Below are positions 37,280-48,320 of a stretch of DNA of 64,000 nucleotides, piece after piece. The stretch's first letter is position 1; every line of letters begins with the position of its first letter. Origin of the DNA: Nemertoderma westbladi (lineage: Eukaryota > Xenacoelomorpha > Nemertodermatida > Nemertodermatidae); the NCBI GenBank assembly GCA_032718475.1, contig JAUCBJ010001352.1, forward strand, positions 1-64,000, read 5' to 3'. A model generated the notes under the pieces. The model was given only the letters and a program-made list of their open reading frames with translations. It was not told the origin of the DNA and did no database searches. A program made the position numbers and the translations under genes.

Positions 37280-37419
37280 CTAGAAATAAAATAATAGACT
37301 TTACTGCAGAGATATTCGGACCGTTTGGTAAAGAGTCGAGACAAAAAGCTTCGGAATTTGGATACTTCGGTGAGCATTATGTACTGTAGAATGAGGGTAA
37401 AAAACTACAGATAGGCCGT

Positions 37420-37570
37420 GTGGGAGGGGGAGGGGGGGGGGGGGGGGGGGGGCGTGACTTTCGACTCAACCAAAATTCATCCATCGCCAGAGAAATAAAA
37501 TTGTCGCAAATAACAGCTGATTACTCTTAATAATAAAAGAGTAACCTATTCTTTATTGACATTATTTATT
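37420..37570 (+). repeat. Interspersed repeat X, short copy with poly-G start
   Basis: G-runs from about 37423 to 37452 precede CATCCATCGCCAGAGAAATA, GCAAATAACAGCTGATTACT and AGTAACCTATTCTTTA, in the order seen in other copies. Confidence 0.65.
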
Positions 37571-37811
37571 GTCTTTTAACTTCATATCCAAGCCGTGTAC
37601 CAAGGGTCAACTTCGAGGTCTCTATTCTCATAATATCTATCAGACTGTTTGTACCATTTCTATAACTGTTATTTAAATTTTAATAATTTTAAGACTTGGT
37701 GCTGCGTCCTATTTATTTTAATTGCTACGACCTAATTTAAATTTTATCATGAATAAATAAATAAACGCGAGCTCGTCTGGTCTTCGCTTCCGCGCGAGTA
37801 AAAGTAAAGTT

Positions 37812-38430
37812 ATAACAACGTGCCACTGTAACCCACTCCTTTATCACTGCCACTGTAACCCACTCCTTTATCACTGCCACTGTAACACACTCCTTTATCA
37901 CTGCCACTGTAACCCACTCCTTTATCACTGCCACTGTAACACACTCCTTTATCACTGCCACTGTAACCCACTCCTTTATCACTGCCACTGTAACCCACTC
38001 CTTTATCACTGCCACTGTAACCCACTCCGTTATCACTGCCACTGTAACCCACTCCTTTATCACTGCCACTGTAACCCACTCCTTTATCACTGCCACTGTA
38101 ACCCACTCCTTTATCACTGCCACTGTAACCCACTCCTTTATCACTGCCACTGTAACCCACTCCTTTATCACTGCCACTGTAACCCACTCCTTTATCACTG
38201 CCACTGTAACCCACTCCTTTATCACTGCCACTGTAACCCACTCCTTTATCACTGCCACTGTAACCCACTCCTTTATCACTGCCACTGTAACCCACTCCAT
38301 TATCACTGCCACTGTAACCCACTCCTTTATCACTGCCACTGTAACCCACTCCTTTATCACTGCCACTGTAACCCACTCCTTTATCACTGCCACTGTAACC
38401 CACTCCTTTATCACTGCCACTGTAACAAGC
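37812..38430. repeat. 27-bp minisatellite, first array
   Basis: About 23 units containing GCCACTGTAACCCACTCC and TTTATCACT. It starts at AACGTGCCACTGTAAC, which is repeat X sequence. It is open in two minus frames (VAVIKEWVT and GYSGSDKGV periodicity) only because the unit is nine codons. Confidence 0.96.
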
Positions 38431-38499
38431 TGGCAAGCCTGGAAGGTTCACGGTCCTCCTACTTAATCAGTACAATAATAATACGTTTTCGTTCGGGTA

Positions 38500-39100
38500 G
38501 GCCTATGTTTCCTTTTCACTTGTTCCCATCGTACAGTCGTAGGCGACCTCATGCTCCTGTGCTCATCCCACCACGACCACGACCACCAGTTACGAGTTGG
38601 GTAGGCGTCTACCGGCAACCGGTAAGTAATTACGCGCCACACGACGTCATCCCGCCATCCGCCAACATTTATACCGGTACGGTAAGCCTACCACCTACCG
38701 GCTGGCTACCATCGCACCGTAGGTCTACCGCCTACGCCTACCGGTCAACCGGTAACGGTAGGCTACCGCGTACCGGTACAGCGGTACTCAAAGTCGTACC
38801 GGTATTGTCGTAATTGACAAATGCAGGATTAAACCGTAACCCGTTCCAGTACCGGTACCATATGCATCTGAACGACTGGACGGTTAATCTCATAGCATAG
38901 CTGCATAGGCCTACTGGTAGTCAGTGCGAAGTCGCCTGCGAACATGGCGAAATATTATATTTACTGCTAGGGCTAGGCTAGGACCTACTGCTGTACTGAC
39001 CTATGACAGTATGAAGATAGGCAGATAGGCCTACAGTGGTCAGGTAGTACCGGTCCGGTATGCCTACTACAGGCAGACAATCAGACAGTACTAGCAGTGC
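38500..39100. other. ACCGGT-rich, GC-richer segment
   Basis: Unusually dense ACCGGT/TACCGGTA and TAGGCCTAC words, notably at 38600-38860. It lies between the two 27-bp arrays and upstream of the exon at 37130-37279. Plus-strand donor-like GTAAGT occurs at about 38621. No gene assigned. Possible unresolved repeat or promoter. Confidence 0.35.
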
Positions 39101-39410
39101 TAATTAATTACCTTAATTAAATCTTCAATTAGGTCATAATGTAGGTCCAAATTTAAAAATCGGCCTCCGTTAATCGATTTACAAATAATTCAGGTACCTC
39201 CATGCCAAATATCAGAATCATTCATTGCGTTCCCTATGACAAGATAGCTTTTTCCTAAACCATGCGAAAACACGCAAATATAGCGCTCACATCGCACAAA
39301 TACCATCTCGACACCCAATTTTTTGTATGAGCCTTCGCCATCCCTATATCTAACTTTTGTCCAAATTTTGTTTCGATTGATTAATAAATAACTGAGATAT
39401 CGCTCTGGAC

Positions 39411-39456
39411 ACACACACACACACACACACACACTAACACACACACACACACACAT
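39411..39456. repeat. (CA)n microsatellite
   Basis: CA repeats with one interruption, directly before the second 27-bp array. Confidence 0.9.
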
Positions 39457-39497
39457 TACGGTAATAATGGTCACCTATGTCAAGGACCGTGAACCAA

Positions 39498-39790
39498 CAC
39501 ACTCCTTTATCACTGCCACTGTAACACACTCCTTTATCACTGCCACTGTAACCCACTCCTTTATCACTGCCACTGTAACCCACTCCTTTATCACTGCCAC
39601 TGTAACCCACTCCTTTATCACTGCCACTGTAACACACTCCTTTATCACTGCCACTGTAACCCACTCCATTATCACTGCCACTGTAACCCACTCCTTTATC
39701 ACTGCCACTGTAACCCACTCCTTTATCACTGCCACTGTAACACACTCCTTTATCACTGCCACTGTAACCCACTCCTTTATCACTATAAGA
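39498..39790. repeat. 27-bp minisatellite, second array
   Basis: About 11 units of the same sequence and orientation as the array at 37812-38430, separated from it by about 1.07 kb. Confidence 0.95.
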
Positions 39791-39887
39791 TTCCCCGTAT
39801 GTGTCAAAAATTATATAGAGAATGAGAAATATTTGCTCAAGCATTACGAATAACTGATACTTCATGTGAGTGCGCATTATTTCACTA

Positions 39888-40030
39888 TAACTTTTTGTTG
39901 GGCACAGCTTTTGCAAGGTCGGCAATGACGTCCAGGTGGGATCGAACTGGTGACCTCCGGGTTGGAAGTCTCAACTAAAAGTTATAATAACATGAAACCA
40001 CTCATTCACCCACAACACCAATAATATATT
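39888..40030 (-). mobile_element. tRNA-derived SINE, copy 5
   Basis: The minus strand has AACCCGGAGGTCACC, B box AGTTCGATCCC, body CACCTGGACGTCATTGCCGA, then GCTGTGCCCAACAAAAAG. It is truncated at the tRNA-like 5' part (ends near 39976). The plus-strand flank AACATGAAACCACTCATTCA matches, inverted, the flank of copy 1 near 12640. Confidence 0.75.
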
Positions 40031-40104
40031 ATCTCACTGGCACATCCCAACCAGTTATTGAATTACTCGACCAGTTTGTGCCGCTGCCACCATGTGGTTT
40101 GTTA

Positions 40105-40350
40105 TGACGTAAAGGCGCGTCTCCTTCCAGGCTTCCCGTTTCTCAATAGTTGTCGTAATTTCGTTTCTCTCAAGTTCAGTATCCCTTTCAAGCTGGTCTA
40201 TATATGTTATAGCCAGTCATCAACGGGTACGCTTTGCTTTCCGTGTGTTCGTTGCCAGAAAAGTAGATCTGGTATGACCTCGTCTTTACTTCGCCAACAG
40301 TGCCCACTGAATCTTAATCTGCGTTCACGGAGGTTGATTGATACAGGTGG
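40105..40350 (-). mobile_element. LINE ORF2 tail fragment, minus strand
   Basis: Reverse complement of the 33.67-33.9 kb tail: shared words include AGGCTTCCCG, GTTGTCGTAATTTCGTTTCT, AGATCTGGTA and CAACAGTGCCCACT. Inactive remnant. Confidence 0.8.
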
Positions 40351-41165
40351 TATAATACCTTTGGAACTAGAGCGTTAATCTATATCAGGGCGCCCTTTAA
40401 TTTTTCGGTCGATATTTTATTGTAATTTTCTATGTGAATATTTTTATAAATTTCTACTTATTAAGTGTTTTATAGCACTTATTTATAAGAGAAGTAACAT
40501 TAATATTGTCTGTTTATTTAATATAAACTGAGTCAGGATGAAAAAAAAAAATATATTTTCACTTCATCCTATCCTAAGGGCCCGTTTAAATTTTATTCTT
40601 ATTATTAAAAGTATTTTTATAACGCCAATACGCATTGTTCTTGGGATTCTTACAGTAAGTAACACATGATACCGTGAACATAAGTGAAACAAGAAATACA
40701 ATTAAAGTTATACAGCAAAAACGTTAAAAATTGACACATTGTTATATAAAATGGATAAATTTTAGAGTTATAATGATAATATCATTCGGTGGATTAAATT
40801 AATTGTAACTAATTAGGTACTAAACAATAAACAATTTCGCAAATGTTGTTTTGTTAGAAAGCCAGAAAGCAAATTTATTATAAAGTGTTTGCTTTTTTTT
40901 AAAAGACTGAATTTTAACTTGCGCTTTAAAATGCAACTGGCAGTAAACAAATAGCACAAATCTTTTAAAAGTTTTTATGCAAAATCAACTTATTTTATTT
41001 AATAATTATTACATTATTACCTCATTAAAAACGGCACAAATATGTCAATAGTTTGAGGGATGTTAATGAAAAAATAATTATCTATACCCTTGTATAACAA
41101 CAGTATTTCGAGCCAAATAAGTTCACCAATATGAGCATAAAACGAGACTTGTACGAATGCCAATC
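40351..41165. other. AT-rich, no gene seen
   Basis: No coding signal, repeat array or element end recognised. Confidence 0.4.
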
Positions 41166-41176
41166 GTACATAAATT

Positions 41177-42505
41177 GTGAAGAAGTGGGTAGTTTGGTGG
41201 AGGTTGTGAATGGAAAAGTGGGTAGTTTGGTGGAGGTTGTGAATGGAAAAGTGGGTAGTTAGGTGGAGGTTGTGAATGGAAAAGTGGGTAGTTTGGTGGA
41301 GGTTGTGAATGGAAAAGTGGGTAGTTTGGTGGAGGTTGTGAATAAAAAGTGGGTAGTTTGGTGGAGGTTGGAAAGTGGGTAGTTTGGTGGAGGTTGAGAA
41401 TGAAAAAGTGGGTAGTTTGGTGGAGGTTGTGAATGGAAAAGTGGGTAGTTTGGTGGAGGTTGTGAATGAAAAAGTGGGTAGTTTGGTGGAGGTTGGAAAG
41501 TGGGTAGTTAGGTGGAGGTTGTGAATGGAAAAGTGGGTAGTTTGGTGGAGGTTGAGAATGGAAAAGTGGGTAGTTTGGTGGAGGTTGTGAATGGAAAAGT
41601 GGGTAGTTTGGTGGAGGTTGCGAATAAAAAGTGGGTAGTTTGGTGGAGGTTGAGAATGAAAAAGTGGGTAGTTTGGTGGAGGTTGTGAATGGAAAAGTGG
41701 GTAGTTTGGTGGAGGTTGAGAATGAAAAAGTGGGTAGTTTGGTGGAGGTTGTGAATGGAAAAGTGGGTAGTTTGGTGGAGGTTGTGAATGGAAAAGTGGG
41801 TAGTTTGGTGGAGGTTGTGAATGGAAAAGTGGGTAGTTTGGTGGAGGTTGTGAATGGAAAAGTGGGTAGTTTGGTGGAGGTTGTGAATGGAAAAGTGGGT
41901 AGTTTGGTGGAGGTTGCGAATGAAAAAGTGGGTAGTTTGGTGGAGGTTGGAAAGTGGGTAGTTTGGTGGAGGTTGAGAATGAAAAAGTGGGTAGTTTGGT
42001 GGAGGTTGTGAATGGAAAAGTGGGTAGTTTGGTGGAGGTTGTGAATGAAAAAGTGGGTAGTTTGGTGGAGGTTGGAAAGTGGGTAGTTGGTGGAGGTTGT
42101 GAATGGAAAAGTGGGTAGTTTGGTGGAGGTTGTGAATGGAAAAGTGGGTAGTTTGGTGGAGGTTGTGAATGGAAAAGTGGGTAGTTTGGTGGAGGTTGTG
42201 AATGAAAAAGTGGGTAGTTTGGTGGAGGTTGCGAATAAAAGTGGGTAGTTTGGTGGAGGTTGAGAATGAAAAAGTGGGTAGTTTGGTGGAGGTTGTGAAT
42301 GAAAAAGTGGGTAGTTTGGTGGAGGTTGCGAATGAAAAAGTGGGTAGTTTGGTGGAGGTTGGATGAAAAAGTGGGTAGTTTGGTGGAGGTTGAGAATGAA
42401 AAAGTGGGTAGTTTGGTGGAGGTTGTGAATGAAAAAGTGGGTAGTTTGGTGGAGGTTGGGAATGAAATAAGTGGGTAGTTTGGTGGAGGTTGCGAATGAA
42501 AAATA
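41177..42505. repeat. 33-bp minisatellite, 1.3 kb
   Basis: About 40 units of 33 bp containing GTGGGTAGTTTGGTGGAGGT, with shorter units lacking the AATGGAAAA part. Minus-strand frames encode an 11-residue periodic Pro/Thr/His-rich peptide. I attribute this to the period and not to a gene. It lies about 560 bp beyond the POU stop codon. Confidence 0.96.
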
Positions 42506-43062
42506 AATGAACAAGAGTGAACAAGATGAGAATGAACAAGCCACTTCACTTCAGGTTGGATACTTTAAGGTTTAAGGTAATAAATAAAACATTTAAATGA
42601 AAAACTACATAAATATATTTAGAAATTAAATGTAAATAAACAAACATACATTATAAAAAGTTGATTATTTACAACGTAAATTTACAAAAATAATACTTTA
42701 CAGCTATAGGCCTTTATAGTATAGAGTAGCATTAATTGAAGGCGAACTATCGTATTCCAATAGACACCCTGTAAATTGGGAAACCTCTAACGATAAGAAT
42801 TTACTAACAAATTAATTCCGGAGAAAATAAAAACTTAAGATAAAATTATTATAGTATGCAATAATTCCCGACGATTTTAAATTCGGGAACTGCATTACAA
42901 CAACCCAGAGCGAGTTGAGTCAAAAATATATGCGTTGGAAAGATAGAAAACATCCTTTACTTTCTTTGAAAAGATAAATTAGTGATTCTTTTAAAGATTG
43001 TAGAGGAAATATTCACGTCTGGGTATTTTGGTAACCGGTTCGGGTTTTATAGATAAATACTT

Positions 43063-44400
43063 CTAATGTAACAACGGTTGGGTGGGAGGAAGAATACTGT
43101 GTAGAACGATTGGTGTATACGTCAACGTTGTACTAGCGGTGCCACTAGTGGTAGGGGTGGTAATGGTGGCGGTTCTAGTGGCGGCGGTCGAAGAATTCAC
43201 ACGTTTAATCTTCTGACGTCGGTTACAAAACCAAACTCGGACCACCTCCCGGTCCAACGATAGATGTTCGGATATAACGAAGATCTGATTGGCTCCGGGT
43301 CGCGAATTGACTTCAAAATGGGCCTCCAACTTTTCTCTGACAACGGGATTTAAACTAGTACGTCGTTTACGGCGCCTCAAAGTCTCTTGAGACTCGGATA
43401 AAAACGCCGGAGTTTCAAATTCAATTCGAACGCCCTCCTCGCATGACTCCTCCATCTTACAACCAGCCTCCTCGGAAAGCCACTTCTCCAGTAGCGGTTT
43501 CAGCTTCAACATGTTATTGAAGCTGAGGTTTAGCGCTTCGAATCGTGAGATAGTCGTCTGACTGAAGTCGTTGCCCCACAACCTACCCACCGCCGATCCA
43601 ACGTCGCTCTGAGTGAAACCAAGTCGGATCCTCGTCTCTTTAAACTCCTTCGAGAATCTCTCGAGATGTTCTAACCGGTTCGCCTCTAATTGTAATGCGG
43701 TATCGGTGCCGAGTGTGTCGTTAGGCCTACGTGTCGACGGGAGAGTCCGGATGTCAGGCGGCTTACTGCACGATTGCAAAACATCTGGAGATAAAAGATA
43801 CCGAGCACGTGGTTGAGGAATATGTGTTGGAGCAAACTGTGGGAGATTGAATTCACTTGTGAGTATGTTAGAATCTTGGAGTAATTGTGGAGAGTTTGTA
43901 CTGCATAAAGAAACATGTTGCTGGGATTGCTGTGTGTCTGTTGGTGGATGTGTTATTGTCCGCGGTGACTGGGGGTTGATACTGGGTGAATATGATTCAA
44001 TAGTTTTAGAAGATTTCGGATGATTTGTGATGGAATTTATTGTTAAGCACAATGGACGAGGTTGTCTTTTAGGCGAAACTACATCACATTTACGGGATGA
44101 TTCGTTCTGTTGTGTATGCGATGGTTGTTGGGTATCATTACCTTCTGGAGTAAACACGATGTCATCAACACCTACATCCACACCTCTAAGGGGTTCATCA
44201 TTACCTAAATTAGATATTTGGATGGGATTTATATTATCAACGAAAGTAATGAGTTTATTTGTGTTGTTTGGGATGGAGGCGGAGGGCTTAGGAAGCGATA
44301 ATGGGACGTACATACCATCTCCCTTATGTTCCATAATAACGTAACGTGGTGGAACACCATCCATCAGACCAACTACAGAACTACAGGCTGACAGAAGTTC
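43063..44400 (-). CDS. POU-domain homeobox transcription factor, POU2/Oct-like
   Basis: Sequence-specific nuclear DNA-binding protein. Numbering is from ATG 44364 (433 residues). A Ser/Pro/Gln-rich N-terminal half is followed by a POU-specific domain at about 229-299, with GNDFSQTTISRFEALNLSF (contact residues Q269, T270) and KPLLEKWL. After a linker of about 30 residues comes a POU homeodomain at about 330-389 ending VVRVWFCNRRQKIKRV (N381 is the invariant homeodomain Asn; Cys precedes it as in POU proteins). The C-terminus is Thr/Pro-rich. GNDFSQTTISRFEALNLSF and KPLLEKWL are closest to class 2 (Oct) sequences I know. The homeodomain helix 1-2 region (NPVVREKLEAHFEVNSRPGA) is more diverged, so class 2 is probable, not certain. 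The frame is open upstream of ATG 44364 to a TGA near 44430. Acceptor-like CTACAG|CACC (44417) and ATCTTAG|CG (44401) suggest upstream exons not identified here. Confidence 0.93.
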   Translation of the reverse strand, partial: ELLSACSSVVGLMDGVPPRYVIMEHKGDGMYVPLSLPKPSASIPNNTNKLITFVDNINPIQISNLGNDEPLRGVDVGVDDIVFTPEGNDTQQPSHTQQNESSRKCDVVSPKRQPRPLCLTINSITNHPKSSKTIESYSPSINPQSPRTITHPPTDTQQSQQHVSLCSTNSPQLLQDSNILTSEFNLPQFAPTHIPQPRARYLLSPDVLQSCSKPPDIRTLPSTRRPNDTLGTDTALQLEANRLEHLERFSKEFKETRIRLGFTQSDVGSAVGRLWGNDFSQTTISRFEALNLSFNNMLKLKPLLEKWLSEEAGCKMEESCEEGVRIEFETPAFLSESQETLRRRKRRTSLNPVVREKLEAHFEVNSRPGANQIFVISEHLSLDREVVRVWFCNRRQKIKRVNSSTAATRTATITTPTTSGTASTTLTYTPIVLHSILPPTQPLLH

Positions 44401-44789
44401 GCTAAGATAATATGGTGCTGTAGGTAGAGTTCATGTAATTAAATAAATTTATTACCGGTATACAATGTTGCAGGCCTAGTACTGTTAGACCAGTAATCAG
44501 GTAACAGCCACGAACCACAAGGCACTACCATACCATACCGGTACCTTACCACAATAGTCCTAAAAAATTCACATCTCTTCAAAATAAATAATAATAAACT
44601 AATAAGTATACCGATCTCCCACAGATCTGATTCTACATATGGTAGAGGAAATGGGTATGCACTCCATGATAATTGTACTTGACCGGTACTGGTACTTTGG
44701 CCAAGGGCTGATAGGCAATACGCGCGGGCGTTTCGGGTTCGGTCCGGACGTGGGACGATTCGGCGGGAACAATTCGGCCTGGACGTACA

Positions 44790-45065
44790 CAACAGCATCG
44801 TTTATTGTTTTGGTTAGAAAAATCTGTCTCTGTAACCTGCTCCTTTCCCTAAATTGGAACAACATCGTTTATTGTTTTGGTTAGAAAAAGACGTAACATG
44901 CTCCTTCCCTTCAATTGGCAACAACATCGTTTATTGCTTTGGTTAGAAAAAGCCGTCTCTGTAACCTGCTACTTTCTGTTCTCTCAATTGGTATCAACAT
45001 AGTTTATTGTTTTGGTTAGTAAAAGACGTCTATGTGTAACCTGTTCCTTTCCCTCAATTGGTAAC
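44790..45065 (+). repeat. Four tandem copies of a repeat X core, about 65-70 bp each
   Basis: CGTTTATTGTTTTGGTTAGA or a close variant starts at about 44799, 44867, 44928 and 44999, each followed by a GTAACCTGCTCCTT-type word and CAATTGG. This is a local tandem expansion of the interspersed repeat. Confidence 0.9.
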
Positions 45066-45099
45066 TAAAATGGTTACTAACAGGACCTATCTGCGAGGG

Positions 45100-45450
45100 G
45101 GAGAGGGGGGGGGGGGGGGGGGGGGGGGGTAACAGCACGGTACCACTCTGTTTGGATCTGCCGGTTTTGTAATGTCACATAAGTACAGTTCTCCCCAGAT
45201 AGGGGGGAGGGGGCGTGGGGTGGGAAACTGGACGAAATAAAAATGCATCCCTCTCCAGGGGAAATTCGACACAAATAAAGGCTGATTACTCTCAAAAATA
45301 AAACTGTAACCTATTCTATTGTGTTTAGTTTATTGTTTTCGTTAAAATAACGTGCCACTGTACCCTGCTCCTTTCCTAAATTGCGAATTGAACATTGAGC
45401 CGGGATATTAATTCGCCAAGGCGGGATTTGCGTCCAGTTTACTCTCCTGT
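45100..45450 (+). repeat. Interspersed repeat X, long copy
   Basis: A run of about 26 G (45104-45129) is followed by CTCCCCAGATAGGGGGGAGG, CATCCCTCTCCAGGGGAAAT, the TTTATTGTTTTCGTTAAAAT core, CCTGCTCCTTTCC, and the end GCCAAGGCGGGATTTGCGTC. Aligns over about 250 bp with 59400-59655. Confidence 0.88.
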
Positions 45451-45977
45451 TTCCCCTGTCCCGTGATTTGTTGGTACTTAGTACCAAATGGAGAGCTGGC
45501 CATGTAAATATTTCAGATATTTCTTGAAATATAGTTGAGGCGTTCGAAAGTTGCCTGATTTTACATGTGTGTGAATCTAATTATTCTAGGACACGAACAG
45601 ACTGCCTCTGTTACAAATTTCATGCAATATCATTATGATAAAATTATAACAAATTAGGGAGGGGGTCGGGTTGGCTAATATTCCAAAATTTGGAACTGTT
45701 TTAATTAAAACGCCATGAATATGGATATCAAAGTGACATAATTATAAATGAGTACTTTCCAACAAACCACACATTAATATTGACAAGATTTAACACAATA
45801 AACGACCTTAAATATTAAATTAACGATGTAAAACAACGCTCTTATGAATTTCACGAAAACTGAAGAACGATTAATTAATACATGGTTAATAATGATCAAA
45901 AAATGTGAAATGAAAAAAAGTTCAGATGTAGAGGAAATTTCGAGGAACCAATTATTTGAAATTATAACCTTTTTGTT

Positions 45978-46515
45978 TCATTGCCCAATTGTGTCAGTGC
46001 CCAATTGTGTCAGTGCCCAATTGTTTCAGTGCCCAATTGTTTCAGTGCCCAATTGTTTCAGTGCCCAATTCTTTCAGTGCCCAATTGTTTCAGTGCCCAA
46101 TTGTTTCAATGCCCAATTCTTTCAGTGCCCAATTCTTTCAGTGCCCAATTCTTTCAGTGCCCAATTATTTCAGTGCCCAATTGTTTCCTCAATGCCCAAT
46201 TCTTTCAGTGCCCAATTGTGTCAGTGCCCAATTGTTTCAGTGCCCAATTGTTTCAACGCCCAATTCTTTCAGTGCCCAATTGTTTCAATGCCCAATTCTT
46301 TCAGTGCCCAATTCTTTCAGTGCCCAATTGTATCAGTGGCCAATTCTTTCAGTGCCCAATTGTTTCAATGCCCAATTGTTCAGTGCCCAATTCTTTCAGT
46401 GCCCAATTGTTTAGTGTCCAATTGTTTCATTGCCCAATTGTTCCAGTGCCCAATTGTTTCAGTGCCTATTTGTTTCAGTGCCCAATTGTTTCAGTGTCCA
46501 ATTGTTTCAGTGCCC
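45978..46515. repeat. 16-bp minisatellite (CAGTGCCCAATTGTTT)n
   Basis: About 33 units, with AATTGT/AATTCT alternation and a few insertions. A 16-bp period cycles the frame every 48 bp, so all three plus frames stay open. Not a gene. It lies between POU and KDM4. Confidence 0.96.
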
Positions 46516-46519
46516 CAGA

Positions 46520-48320
46520 TATATTTTACATTTTGTGAAACATTTTAATGATTAAGTGCACTCGAGTAGAGTTATGTTTCAATTTTGTAATGAAAGATTG
46601 TGAAAATATGCTTCCAAAACAAGATGCACACTTTATCCAGTATTTATTTATAACGAATAAGGAATGACATGAAATACAACCTTTTTTTTAAATTCAAATT
46701 GAAACAATAATTACATATGCCACCATTGATGAATTATTTATATCTTCCATGACCCGTAATATAGTGTCATTTTTATCTCTGTTGAAAAGGACTCCCTAAT
46801 TTTTTCTACAAATATTTATCATTTTGCTTGAATTTGACTATAGTTACTCAACTGGTTCAATCTAGAATGTTCCTGAACATTGTGTATTTAATATTTATTA
46901 AATAAAATCCATTTCACGAAAGATAATTTTAAATTGCTTATAAAAGAAATTGAAATGTCAACTCGAGAGTAACACACAATAACTGATATATTGATTGACT
47001 AAATTACAGTCCATTTAAATGTTTCACAGCCGAATCGAAGTGTATCGCACCGATTTTCCCGGCCAAAATTTAGAAAAAACCTGTGACAAAAACCATCAAC
47101 GTCCACTTCACGTAGAAAACAAAACATGTGGCTAATTAATTAGCCACAATAGAGGCAAAAATATGTTGCCGAAAAAATTAATGTTAAAATTATACGTAAT
47201 AATATAAAATGGAAATGTTCTTATTGTTTTTAGATAAACAATTCATTGTAAATTCTGGACAAATAATTAAACAGTTCGAGTGACAAAAATTTCCTAACAC
47301 TAACGAAAAAGTCTAATTTTGACATCTTAGTTACCGGTACGTGGATGGATAGATCAGATCAGAGCAACGCAAGGTAAATGGAACTGCAAGACTAATTAGT
47401 TAAACAGTGACCGGGCGAGGAACTATGTGACAGCTGGAGAGATGGAGTTTCCGAAATACAACATTTAGGAAATTTTTTTTCATGGCTTTCCATAAGTTTT
47501 CAATAATAAATCAATTTTTAAACATTCAAATTCCATTAAACTAAAATAATTATTGAAAATACCACAAACGGTTTTTACAAATCCCTTACAAAAAAAAACG
47601 GATCAGATATAAGTTTAAGATATTTCAAATATATACCAGTTAACCAGGTAATATATTAAAGTTTAATGACAAACAAACTGACCAATTACAACATGCAGAT
47701 CATATTATACGTAATCTTAACAAGTTAACAGAATAAATAAATGACAATATTTTCAAACTTCAAAGATAATTTGTAAATATATTAAATGACATTCATGGCT
47801 GTTTACTTAACTTACTTACAAAAACAATGGCAAAAATAATATATTTTAACTCAACAATATAACAGATACCCGGTATACAATGTCCTTAACTTATATTACA
47901 TCTACAGTGAATCAAAATACGGAACGTGGCTTATACTTAACTAACTGTGGGGAGAGTTTGCCAACTAATAGTTCTTGGTCTGTCAAAAAATAAGAAACAG
48001 AAAGAAAAACGGCAAACCTAGCAATATATCATCAAATAGAAAGACTATATTCTTCTGACATGAAATCACAAGAGTGATGGTAACTCCAAAACGGAAAAAG
48101 TTATGAAATAATTCAGAATCGGCAAGAGGCCCAATATTTACTAACAGAAAAATACAAAAAGTCAAAAACCTTTTCATCACATATTTATATATTATATAAT
48201 AATAATAATATATTATATTATATATCAATAATATTATAATTACAAACTGAAACTATTCCTAAAGTGGAAAAACTAAATGCAAACCATTACAAAACGCCTT
48301 GACATACCAGATCACGAAGT
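46520..48320. other. AT-rich region between POU and KDM4
   Basis: No gene or known repeat. It lies downstream of the KDM4 stop, so part of it is probably KDM4 3' UTR. No PHD- or Tudor-like coding sequence is visible here on the minus strand. Confidence 0.45.

Noticed and set aside
41017-42549. Pro/Thr/His-rich frames up to 510 codons
   Set aside because: Open frames imposed by the 33-bp unit; three overlapping frames are open together.
45844-46548. Three overlapping plus-strand frames with CPIVSVPN/FSAQLFQ repeats
   Set aside because: Generated by a 16-bp repeat that cycles through all frames.
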